The notes beneath the pieces are model-generated. The model was given only the letters and a program-made list of their open reading frames with translations. It was not told where the DNA came from and did no database searches. A stretch of 45,609 nt of DNA from Spirochaetales bacterium (GTDB lineage Bacteria; Spirochaetota; Spirochaetia; JAFGDJ01): contig JAFGDJ010000108.1 of NCBI GenBank assembly GCA_016932135.1, positions 1 to 45,609 on the forward strand, given 5' to 3'. Made by a program: the position numbers and the translations under genes. The stretch's first letter is position 1. Every line of letters starts with the position of its first letter. Of the stretch, positions 18,130 through 25,790 are shown piece by piece.

Positions 18130-20558
18130 ATAAGGATCTGCATCAACCACCTTATATGACATCTTTGGGAAATCGTATGTTATCGGTTCAGAAACCCGGC
18201 AGATATCTGGGGGGTGAATACGGCAGCGTGGTGAAGGAACATCCTTCCTACCGCGTCTGTGTCGGATACCCTGATCTATATGAAATAGGGATGTCTAACC
18301 TGGCGGTTCAGATAATCTATGGTGATATAAATTCTTTAGGAGCCGATATAGCCTGTGAGAGGGTGTTCGCTCCGGCTCCAGATTTTGAAGAACTTCTTAC
18401 ATCCCTCAACGTACCGCTTTTCAGTCTGGAAACCCATACCCCCTTGTGCGATTTCGATCTGCTGGCCTTTTCCATGGGGTACGAGTTGACCTTAACGAAT
18501 CTCTTTGCTTTGCTGCGGCTGGGCTATGTTCCTCCTGAGCGAAAAGACCGAGGCAACGATCATCCTGTTCTCATCGTCGGAGGGCCGGGGGCGACAAATC
18601 CCATTCCTTTAGGGCGGTTTGTAGACGCGGTGTATCTGGGGGAATGGGAAGACTTAGGAAGCTGTCTTGTCCAGGATCTCGCAGCTATGAAAAAGAGGGG
18701 AGCCTGTAGAGAGGATACCCTGGAAAAACTGTCTGAAACGCCGGGCATGTGGCTGCCGGAAAAGGAATCAGTGAAGGTAGACCGGCAGATATACAAAGAT
18801 TTCCCTAAAAGAAGGTACCGCGGATTTGTCGTTCCCAGCATACAGACGGCCCAGGATCACGGGGTTATCGAGATTATGCGGGGATGCCCTTCGGGATGCC
18901 GATTCTGTCACGCCGGGATGATCTATCGCCCCCAGCGGGAACGATCCATGGATATCGTTCTTGAAGAGGCCGATTATCTGATAAACCAGTTGGGATACCG
19001 AGAGGTCACTCTTTCTTCCCTGTCCACCGCCGATTACTCAAAGATTGGCGAGCTCATCGGGGAATTGAACCGACGGTACGCGTCCCGGGGTGTTTCTTTT
19101 TCGCTGCCCTCATTACGAATTAATACCTTTACCCTCAATCTGCTGGATGAAGTCTCCAGGGTCAGGAAAAGCGGTTTGACCTTCGCGGTGGAGACCCCCT
19201 TGCCGGCCTGGCAGAGAAGGATCAACAAGGATGTGAGGGAGGATCGGATTGTCGACATCATGCTGGAAGCAAAGAAAAAGGGCTGGCGCCACGGAAAGCT
19301 GTATTTTATGGTCGGTTTGCCGGTCGGACAGAAGGAGGAAGAGGCGCAGCATATTGTGGAGTTCTGTCGTGACCTGGCGAAACGAACCGGCATGAAGCTG
19401 AATGTCAATATCGGTACCTTTGTTCCCAAACCTCATACGCCCTTTCAGTGGAGCCCCCAGCTTACCCGGGAAGAATCCTACACCGTTCTATCGGGGATAA
19501 AACACGCCCTGGAGGGCAAGAATATCCGAGTGCATTATCATACGCCCCTGGTATCCTTTCTGGAAGGGGTCTTGTCGCGGGGGGAGGAAAGGGCCGGAGA
19601 CCTTTTTTTCAAAGCCTTTCAACAGGGTGCCCGGCTGGACTCCTGGGACGAATATCTCAAAAAAGCTGTCTGGGAAGAGGTCCTGGCAAAGGCAGACTGG
19701 GATGTGGAGAATGAGACCTGCCGGGAGAGGAAGAAAGATGAAGTTCTGCCCTGGCAGGATATTCATATCGGTGTTACTCCGGGGTACCTCAAAAGGGAGT
19801 ATGATAAATCCAGAGAAGAAAGTATCACCGGACCCTGCAGTGCCCCTTGTGACCATCCCTGCGGGGTTTGCCATGAAGGCATTCAGATTGAATCCACACC
19901 GGCGCTTTCACCTCAAGCCATGAAGGTACAGGAAGAAGAGATAGAGAGTTCACCGGTATACCGAAAAATGCTGTTCCTTTTTTCAAAACAGGGGAAAGCC
20001 GTGTATCTGTCACATATCAATATTATGACGGTTCTGGAAAGAGCTTTTCAGAGAGCCGGCATAACAATACGTTTTTCCGAGGGATTCAACCCCAAACCGC
20101 GAATGGAATTCGCGCAGCCTCTTTCTCTCGGAGTGGCTTCGGAAGAAGAAACCATGATGGTGGAATTGGATATTTCCCGGGGAACCGAAGATTTCGTAGG
20201 GCGTTTAAACCGAGTAATTCCTGCAGGGCTGTGGTTTTATGCCGGTATTCCCCTGGAATCCGATACTGTTCCTTCGCTTATGAAAACCTATTGGGGTTCC
20301 TTATATCGTGTTGAACCGGAAGATCCCGAAGACCGATTGAAGGCGGAGGATCTGCCGGAGTATATGCGGCTTCTGGAAGAACAGGATGAAGGCTTTCTGC
20401 TTCTGGCGGAAGAAGGATCGGGTAGGGGACCTTCCCCGGCTAAATACTTAAACCGTCAGGAAAGAAGATATTCCTTAACCCGGTTGCATCAATATGCCAA
20501 AGACCCGGGAGATTCGAGAGGGTTTACTGAGTATCCGAAGCTGTATCGGAGGTTTTAA
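18126..20558 (+). CDS. Fused B12-binding-like radical SAM protein (TIGR03960 + TIGR03936/DUF2344)
   Basis: An 810-residue radical SAM protein. The N-terminal about 200 residues are a B12-binding-like domain (VCVGYPDLYEIGMSN). The radical SAM core has the [4Fe-4S] motif C254-x3-C258-x2-C261 in RGCPSGCRFCHAG. A cysteine cluster (CSAPCDHPCGVC) lies near residue 570. The C-terminal about 210 residues (from KMLFLFSKQGKAVYLSHIN) match the DUF2344 partner, often a separate gene in other bacteria. The reaction is unknown. The TTG start at 18126 overlaps the rodA stop and has AGGCGG 8 bases upstream; ATG 18156 is the alternative. Its 3' end overlaps mazG by 35 bases. Confidence 0.85.
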   Translation: MNKDLHQPPYMTSLGNRMLSVQKPGRYLGGEYGSVVKEHPSYRVCVGYPDLYEIGMSNLAVQIIYGDINSLGADIACERVFAPAPDFEELLTSLNVPLFSLETHTPLCDFDLLAFSMGYELTLTNLFALLRLGYVPPERKDRGNDHPVLIVGGPGATNPIPLGRFVDAVYLGEWEDLGSCLVQDLAAMKKRGACREDTLEKLSETPGMWLPEKESVKVDRQIYKDFPKRRYRGFVVPSIQTAQDHGVIEIMRGCPSGCRFCHAGMIYRPQRERSMDIVLEEADYLINQLGYREVTLSSLSTADYSKIGELIGELNRRYASRGVSFSLPSLRINTFTLNLLDEVSRVRKSGLTFAVETPLPAWQRRINKDVREDRIVDIMLEAKKKGWRHGKLYFMVGLPVGQKEEEAQHIVEFCRDLAKRTGMKLNVNIGTFVPKPHTPFQWSPQLTREESYTVLSGIKHALEGKNIRVHYHTPLVSFLEGVLSRGEERAGDLFFKAFQQGARLDSWDEYLKKAVWEEVLAKADWDVENETCRERKKDEVLPWQDIHIGVTPGYLKREYDKSREESITGPCSAPCDHPCGVCHEGIQIESTPALSPQAMKVQEEEIESSPVYRKMLFLFSKQGKAVYLSHINIMTVLERAFQRAGITIRFSEGFNPKPRMEFAQPLSLGVASEEETMMVELDISRGTEDFVGRLNRVIPAGLWFYAGIPLESDTVPSLMKTYWGSLYRVEPEDPEDRLKAEDLPEYMRLLEEQDEGFLLLAEEGSGRGPSPAKYLNRQERRYSLTRLHQYAKDPGDSRGFTEYPKLYRRF

Positions 20559-21321
20559 GCTGTTTCGCTTCCTCCCAGAGGGTATTCATCAGGGCCGTAT
20601 GGGCTTTTCCGGGTTCTTTTCCTTGAGCTTCCATTTTTTTTTCGATATAAACAAAGCGTTGAAGGAATTTTTTATTTGTCCGGTTTAAAGCGAGAGACGG
20701 GTCAATATCGTTAAATCGGCAGGCATTGATAACGGAAAAAAGCAGGTCACCCAATTCATCTTCCAGGTCGTCTTTCGAAAGCTTGGCGGCTTCTTCACAC
20801 TCCAGGACTTCAGATTGTATCTTTTTTAATACACCATGAAGGGTATCCCAGTCAAACCCGTATTTGGCCGCTTTTTTTTGTATCTTATACGATCGTTCCA
20901 TGGGGTGTAATCCTTTCGGAATCGAACCCATGATAGAGCGAACTTCGGGGTTTTCCACGTGTCGTTTGATATGCTCCCAATTCTTTAAAACTTCCTTGGA
21001 ATCGGCGACTTCGATATCACCGAAGACATGAGGATGTCGGCGAATCAGTTTTTCATTTATTTCCTGCAGGACATCCCGAAGTGTAAAGGTTTCCTTTTCT
21101 TCATACATGTAGGTAAGCATGGTGACGAGCAGGTAGAGATCTCCCAGCTCTTCACGGATATGATCGAAATCGTTTTCTTCAATGGCGTCGATGCATTCCA
21201 GGGTTTCTTCCAACAGATTCCCTCGGATGCTTTGCGGATCCTGTTCACGGTCCCAGGGACAGCCGCCGGGGTCGCGTAATTTTTTTACAATATCGTATAA
21301 AGCCTGAAATGAATCGAGCAT
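20524..21321 (-). CDS. mazG: Nucleoside triphosphate pyrophosphohydrolase MazG
   Basis: Hydrolyses (d)NTPs to NMP and pyrophosphate, acting in nucleotide-pool sanitation and, in E. coli, in ppGpp-linked survival. The N-terminal signature LRDPGGCPWDREQ is diagnostic. EETLECIDAI with EELGDLYLLV forms the first metal-binding EExxE site. A second MazG-like module follows (ECEEAAKLSKDDLEDELGDLLFSVIN). Length of 265 aa is normal. AAGGAG lies 6-7 bases before the ATG. It converges on, and overlaps by 35 bases, the radical SAM gene. Confidence 0.96.
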   Translation of the reverse strand: MLDSFQALYDIVKKLRDPGGCPWDREQDPQSIRGNLLEETLECIDAIEENDFDHIREELGDLYLLVTMLTYMYEEKETFTLRDVLQEINEKLIRRHPHVFGDIEVADSKEVLKNWEHIKRHVENPEVRSIMGSIPKGLHPMERSYKIQKKAAKYGFDWDTLHGVLKKIQSEVLECEEAAKLSKDDLEDELGDLLFSVINACRFNDIDPSLALNRTNKKFLQRFVYIEKKMEAQGKEPGKAHTALMNTLWEEAKQLKTSDTASDTQ

Positions 21322-21378
21322 ATGAGAACTCCTTGTAACGTTAAAGAAAAAAGCATACAGGAAAAGACCGGAAAGAGC

Positions 21379-21473
21379 AAGGGGTAGTAAAGATGTTATA
21401 TAGTATACAATCTAAAGTAAAATATCAAGCAAGAAAAATATTGGCTGCCGGGAGCCGGTATTATTTACCCCTT
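21379..21473. repeat. Inverted repeat flanking the mazG promoter region
   Basis: AAGGGGTA (21379-21386) and TACCCCTT (21466-21473) are perfect inverted copies 79 bases apart. The candidate mazG promoter and a small GGCT/AGCC stem-loop (21441-21459) lie between them. The arms are only 8 bp, so chance is possible. The rest of the 228-base gap between mazG and the small membrane protein is AT-rich and shows no gene I can support. Confidence 0.3.
21400..21428 (-). promoter_or_regulatory. Candidate mazG promoter
   Basis: On the minus strand, TTGATA (21428-21423, 5 of 6 to the -35) is followed 17 bases later by TACTAT (21405-21400). An alternative -10, TATACT, lies at 15-base spacing. This would give mazG a leader of about 70 bases, separating it from the upstream cyclase-lipoprotein run. 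Confidence 0.4.
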
Positions 21474-21549
21474 ATAGTAGACAGAATATACATTATCGGA
21501 AGTAATATTGAGAAGCTGAAAAGCATGCGAGGAAGAACCTTCGTTTGTT

Positions 21550-21831
21550 TTAATTGGATTTATTCACCCGGGAAAACAACCAAAGGAGAAAGAAGGATGT
21601 AATCAGGGGCGGAAAAATATTCACGGAGTTATTGAGATTTCGCAAGTATTCAATAACATCATACAGTAAATATTCCAGCACGGCCCCTAGGAACGAACCG
21701 ACCAGGCCGACGATGAGAGCCCCCCAGAATTTACCGATGATGTTCTTTTTAAAGAACAGATAGAACAACAAAGCGGCGGCAAAACCGATGATAAAATAAA
21801 TCAAGCCGATATTGAAATAATAACTAAACAA
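21550..21831 (-). CDS. Small membrane protein, unknown function
   Basis: A 93-residue protein with about three hydrophobic helices (near residues 4-27, 37-60 and 70-87). The ALIVGLVGSFLGAVLEYLL helix is glycine-rich, loosely like GlsB/YeaQ transglycosylase-associated membrane proteins, but I do not claim that family. The start is TTG at 21831, supported by a strong GGGGGGAGGAC Shine-Dalgarno 5-7 bases upstream. It follows the lipoprotein gene by 17 bases, so the two are probably one transcript. Confidence 0.65.
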   Translation of the reverse strand: MFSYYFNIGLIYFIIGFAAALLFYLFFKKNIIGKFWGALIVGLVGSFLGAVLEYLLYDVIEYLRNLNNSVNIFPPLITSFFLLWLFSRVNKSN

Positions 21832-21848
21832 TAGTGTCCTCCCCCCTG

Positions 21849-22643
21849 TCAGTAACGAAAATGAAGCCGAATATAGCCGAGAGAAGCGGCATCTCCGAAA
21901 ACTTCACTCAAAGTAGCAGTATCGTAACCATAAGGAACAACGAAAAGAGCCATATTCAATTGGTCATCCTCGGAGCTATATATATCAGCCGGGAGATCAG
22001 TTTGTCCGGAAATAAAATCTTCGGGAGAAAAAGTAAGGGGAAATAATTCATCTGAAGGAGATTCCGGGTCAACCAATTCTCTTCTGTAAAGGAGAAAAGT
22101 TCTTTCATCCGGTTCATCGGTGGAAAGATACGCCATGGTGTTGTATAGATTTATTGTTTCGGAAAAATCTATATCAATATGGAAATCATCGTTCCTGGAG
22201 GATAAAGGGATCTCCAAACGGTTTTCGAAGACGTTATCAGAAAAAAGGTGTAAGGGGCGATAAACCACGGATGAGCTGTAAGGTTCTTTTTTCATGGTGC
22301 GAATTGTGGAGGATGAAAAGTCCTTATCGGCTCGGTCATCCAGATACGTTAAAGCATCGCTCCCTTCCGGAAGGGCTGAAAGACTGAAAAAACGATAAAA
22401 GAAATAATATCCTTCGAAGACAGTTGAAGCATTCTTCGTGTTGTGAGTAAAAAGGAACCTGGTGGAACCCAGGGTTGCCTGGGCGATGGTTATATCTTCC
22501 ACGGGGTACATATAAGGATATTCGGGAAGTCCGCAGGCGCCGAGGAGTATCAGGATGAAAAGATAAAGAAGGACTGCCCCCCTGCCCTTTTCCCGAAGAC
22601 TAATTGGACGAGACCTTGCTTGAATCGTCTTCGTCGAGGACAT
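21849..22643 (-). CDS. Probable lipoprotein, unknown function
   Basis: Exported protein with a basic n-region (REKGRGR-like), a hydrophobic stretch LLYLFILILLGAC and a lipobox LGAC, so Cys37 (from ATG 22643) would be lipidated. The rest is a beta-rich domain of about 230 residues that I do not recognise. The start is uncertain: ATG 22643 and ATG 22655 both lie inside the cyclase gene without a Shine-Dalgarno and make an unusually long signal. An ATT codon overlapping the cyclase TAG stop (ATTAG) would give a more normal signal length. Order and overlap imply co-expression with the cyclase. Confidence 0.7.
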   Translation of the reverse strand: MSSTKTIQARSRPISLREKGRGAVLLYLFILILLGACGLPEYPYMYPVEDITIAQATLGSTRFLFTHNTKNASTVFEGYYFFYRFFSLSALPEGSDALTYLDDRADKDFSSSTIRTMKKEPYSSSVVYRPLHLFSDNVFENRLEIPLSSRNDDFHIDIDFSETINLYNTMAYLSTDEPDERTFLLYRRELVDPESPSDELFPLTFSPEDFISGQTDLPADIYSSEDDQLNMALFVVPYGYDTATLSEVFGDAASLGYIRLHFRY

Positions 22644-25044
22644 CGATGAGTTCATAGATAAGCACCGGCTTGTTCTTTCCTTTTACGCGGATATTATCCA
22701 GCTCCCGGGCGAGGATTCGATCCTTCACAAGACCGTAGGTATATTCGCTGATGATAATGTTGGTACCGTATTGTTTGTTGGTACCTTCAAGACGAGCACC
22801 CAGGTTCACATGATCCCCGATAAGGGTATAATCCATCCGCTGCAGAGAACCCATGTTTCCCACGGTCATGATTCCTGAGTTCAGCCCGATACCGATATTA
22901 ATCCGCTTCTCTTCCGGCAGTTCTTCATTCAGGGCTTTCAGAGCTACCAACTGTTTCAATGATGCCTTGCAGGCTCGGTACGCGTGGTCTTCCTGCGGCA
23001 GGGGAGCTCCCCAGAAAGCCATAATGGCATCCCCTTCATATTTATCCAGAGTGCCTTCGGTTTCCAGGATAATATCCGTCATAGCCGTCAGGTAACGGTT
23101 GAGCAGAAGCACCAGTTCCTGCGGTGTCATGGTTTCGGAAAGAGTCGTAAACCCTCGAATATCCGAGAAGAACACCGTCAGGTTCTTATCCACCCCTCCC
23201 AGCTCAGGAGGAGAATCAAGAATCTGATCCACCACCCGGGGACTGACATAGGTACCAAACATGCTCCTGATACGCCGTTTGTCTTTTTCTTCCGTCATGG
23301 CACGGTACACCACGATGGAGAGAAAGGTGAAGACCACGGCAATTGCCGGGGTGGTAAAGTTAATAATCGATGCTTTCTGCTCAAATATAATGGTTGTGCT
23401 GAGAAACAATGCAAAAACCACAACTAAGGAAACCACGAAGGCCCAGACGGTGGATAATCTGGAGGTCAAGAAAGCGACCAACAAGACCAGGCCGATGAGA
23501 ATAAGAATATCAACCCAATAGGGAACGTTGACGAGAAATTTACTCATCAGAATGGTGTTCAGAGCGTTGGCATGGATCTCAACACCGTACATCAGTCCGT
23601 AGGGGGTTGATTTTTCATCCGCCGCGATACCCCGGGTAAAAGCCCCCATCATAACGATTTTATTGCCCACGGCCTTTGTTCTGGGCCAGGTGGAGGGATC
23701 TCCGCCGGGAGGCGAGGATGCGTAACCGGAATAAGACCGGACCGGAAAGGTCTGCCGGGCTCCCGGGTCGGCGAAGGAAGGAGGTCCCATGAAATTGATC
23801 AGCATGGTGCCCCGTTCGTCTATGGGGATTTTAATTTCATGAAGCACCTCGGTTACCGCCGGTTCCAGGAGGTCTCCCGCCTGAATACCCTTCTCTTCAT
23901 CCACGTCCTCTTCTCCGGCAAAGACCGCCGGCTTAATCACCAGTTCGTAGGGAACCCAGGTATCCGTTGCCATATCGTAATACTGGGGGTGTGGAATGTA
24001 GATGTATTCCCCCAGAACAACCTCTATGTCTTTCAGGGTTTTATTGAAGTATTCAAGAGCCAGGGACAGAGTAATGGAGGGAATAAAATGATCCTGGTAT
24101 TTCCGGATGACATGGTATTCTTCGTCCGGAGTGCCGTCTCCATCGGTATCTTCCGACCGCATGGGGGCCTTGGTTTCCATCTGATGCCGGAGCTCCGCAA
24201 TAACCTCTTCGGTATGGGGATATTCCACCGTATGATGGATGCCGTTTTTATCGATCCATTCAAACCGCTGAAAGGCTTCCCGGTCCAGGGGGGTTTCCGG
24301 GGTAAAATCATCCAAACGAAGGGTTTCCAGCAGAACGGAAGATTTGGCCACCAAGGCTTGACGGCGATAGGTACCGTCCACATCCTCACTGAAGTTAGCG
24401 TGACCGTAACCGTAGGTAGCCTGCCCATAGGGCTGCAGAGGGGGTTGCAGACCGTAATATCCCCTGACCTTGTCCCAGGGACCCAGGATATTTGTTATTT
24501 CGCCGAAGCCCTCGAAGAGCCTGTCGTGGCGCTGAAAATACTCATCGGCGTTTAAGGACGGAGGGGGAACCTCATCCAGAACGGTTTCCAGAAAAACCCT
24601 TCCGTTTTCTTCAATTGCTTCGATCAGAATGGCATCGTGGGTGGCGTCTTTATCCGGTTCGATGAAAAAGACGTCCAGGAATAATGCGCGTTCCCGTTCG
24701 TTGGTGTTCTGGATACGAGTAAATGACCGAATGAGATCGGCATGCCGCCATCTCGGAAAAGGCCATTTGCCGAAACGGTCCAAGGATTTAAAATCAATTC
24801 CCACTATGAGAATATCCGGAGAAATATTGGGATTCTGCTGTTCGATGCTGACCCCTTCCTGGATACTTTCCTTGAGGAATACGTTCTTGTAATTAAAGTG
24901 TACATCCAGCATGCGGGTTTCGAGGTTTTTCAATATGGAAGTCGTCTGGGAAACCAGGACGAAAGCGAGAATAATAAGAATACCGATGATGAAACCGAAA
25001 TATTTCGTTTCAAAGAATTTGGCTCTTTTTTTCCTTTTTTCCAT
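22600..25044 (-). CDS. CHASE2-domain class III adenylate cyclase
   Basis: An 814-residue membrane receptor cyclase making cyclic AMP from ATP. A membrane helix at about residues 14-35 is followed by a large periplasmic CHASE2 sensor domain (about 40-500), then three hydrophobic helices (about 505-585), then the catalytic domain. Metal aspartates are D628 (FFSDIRGFT) and D672 (KYEGDAIMAFWGAP). K668 fits ATP selectivity, and the N and R of DHVNLGARLE supply the transition-state pair. All catalytic residues are present, so it should be active. GGGAGA precedes the ATG. The signal sensed is unknown. Confidence 0.93.
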   Translation of the reverse strand: MEKRKKRAKFFETKYFGFIIGILIILAFVLVSQTTSILKNLETRMLDVHFNYKNVFLKESIQEGVSIEQQNPNISPDILIVGIDFKSLDRFGKWPFPRWRHADLIRSFTRIQNTNERERALFLDVFFIEPDKDATHDAILIEAIEENGRVFLETVLDEVPPPSLNADEYFQRHDRLFEGFGEITNILGPWDKVRGYYGLQPPLQPYGQATYGYGHANFSEDVDGTYRRQALVAKSSVLLETLRLDDFTPETPLDREAFQRFEWIDKNGIHHTVEYPHTEEVIAELRHQMETKAPMRSEDTDGDGTPDEEYHVIRKYQDHFIPSITLSLALEYFNKTLKDIEVVLGEYIYIPHPQYYDMATDTWVPYELVIKPAVFAGEEDVDEEKGIQAGDLLEPAVTEVLHEIKIPIDERGTMLINFMGPPSFADPGARQTFPVRSYSGYASSPPGGDPSTWPRTKAVGNKIVMMGAFTRGIAADEKSTPYGLMYGVEIHANALNTILMSKFLVNVPYWVDILILIGLVLLVAFLTSRLSTVWAFVVSLVVVFALFLSTTIIFEQKASIINFTTPAIAVVFTFLSIVVYRAMTEEKDKRRIRSMFGTYVSPRVVDQILDSPPELGGVDKNLTVFFSDIRGFTTLSETMTPQELVLLLNRYLTAMTDIILETEGTLDKYEGDAIMAFWGAPLPQEDHAYRACKASLKQLVALKALNEELPEEKRINIGIGLNSGIMTVGNMGSLQRMDYTLIGDHVNLGARLEGTNKQYGTNIIISEYTYGLVKDRILARELDNIRVKGKNKPVLIYELIDVLDEDDSSKVSSN

Positions 25045-25082
25045 ACCTTTGATCTCCCGCGGTTAGGATTTGTTGTAAAAAT

Positions 25083-25775
25083 CTATTCAACAGGTTCAAG
25101 TACGATTATACGGTCTTGGGCCAGTTTTGTCCAACTGCTTTCCGGGAATTTCCCCGACAGATCGCTGTATAAAGCCAGGGCTCCCTCCGGGTCTTCCAGT
25201 CTCTCTTTTAACCTGCCGGCGGTAAAGAAGGCGCGAGGCGCCTCGAGGCTCGCGGAATAAGAGCTTATAATACTTTCTGCAGCGGCTAAAGAAGCTTCCA
25301 GGTCTTGAAGGTTCTCATAAGCCGCTGAAGCCCCTGACAGGGCGACGGGAGCCAGGTAACTGGACGGATATTCCCTCGCCAGTTTCATATAATTCTCCGC
25401 CGCTTCGGCATAGGCTTTATCATTGAAATACAGCTCCGCCAGGGTGAACAGAGCCCGTTGAGCCGCAAAGGTCTTGGGATAATCCCCTGTGAGACTGCCC
25501 GCTTGGTCAATAATCTTCTGCTTCAGTTCCTCTTTTACCGTTTCATCGGATTCTCCCGCCCAGGATTCATAGGTTTCGAGGATGCTCTCGGCCAAGGCGG
25601 CGCCCTTTTCGGCTTGTGACTGGCGTATCGAAAGAATGACTCCGAGGGTAATAAGTCCGAGAACCAGGACAACCAGGAGAGTTATGAGAAAGACACGGTT
25701 TTTATAAATAAAGGCAGAAAAAGCTGTAAGAAGTTTTTCTTTATCCGACGCTTCATGCTGTTGAGATAATGCCAT
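25083..25775 (-). CDS. Membrane-anchored TPR protein (YfgM-like architecture)
   Basis: A 230-residue protein with a single membrane helix at residues 27-50 and a helical TPR-like domain behind it (AQRALFTLAELYFNDKAYAEAAENYMKLAREYP region near residue 110 and similar units after). The topology, a short cytoplasmic N-terminus followed by a TPR domain, resembles YfgM/TPR_21 proteins that work with periplasmic chaperones, but identity is not certain. GAAAGGGAG lies upstream of the ATG. It is 15 bases downstream of the sigma-54 regulator gene and 38 bases upstream of the cyclase. Confidence 0.75.
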   Translation of the reverse strand: MALSQQHEASDKEKLLTAFSAFIYKNRVFLITLLVVLVLGLITLGVILSIRQSQAEKGAALAESILETYESWAGESDETVKEELKQKIIDQAGSLTGDYPKTFAAQRALFTLAELYFNDKAYAEAAENYMKLAREYPSSYLAPVALSGASAAYENLQDLEASLAAAESIISSYSASLEAPRAFFTAGRLKERLEDPEGALALYSDLSGKFPESSWTKLAQDRIIVLEPVE

Positions 25776-25790
25776 TGGTGCTCCCTTTCG

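Noticed and set aside
21393-21602. Plus-strand 69-codon open frame upstream of mazG, with AAGGGGT before its ATG
   Set aside because: It runs antisense into the small membrane protein gene, crosses the mazG promoter region and has no recognisable features; possible but not supportable.
23839-24555. 238-codon plus-strand open frame opposite the cyclase CHASE2 domain
   Set aside because: Antisense to a well-supported gene and lacks a ribosome site or family resemblance.
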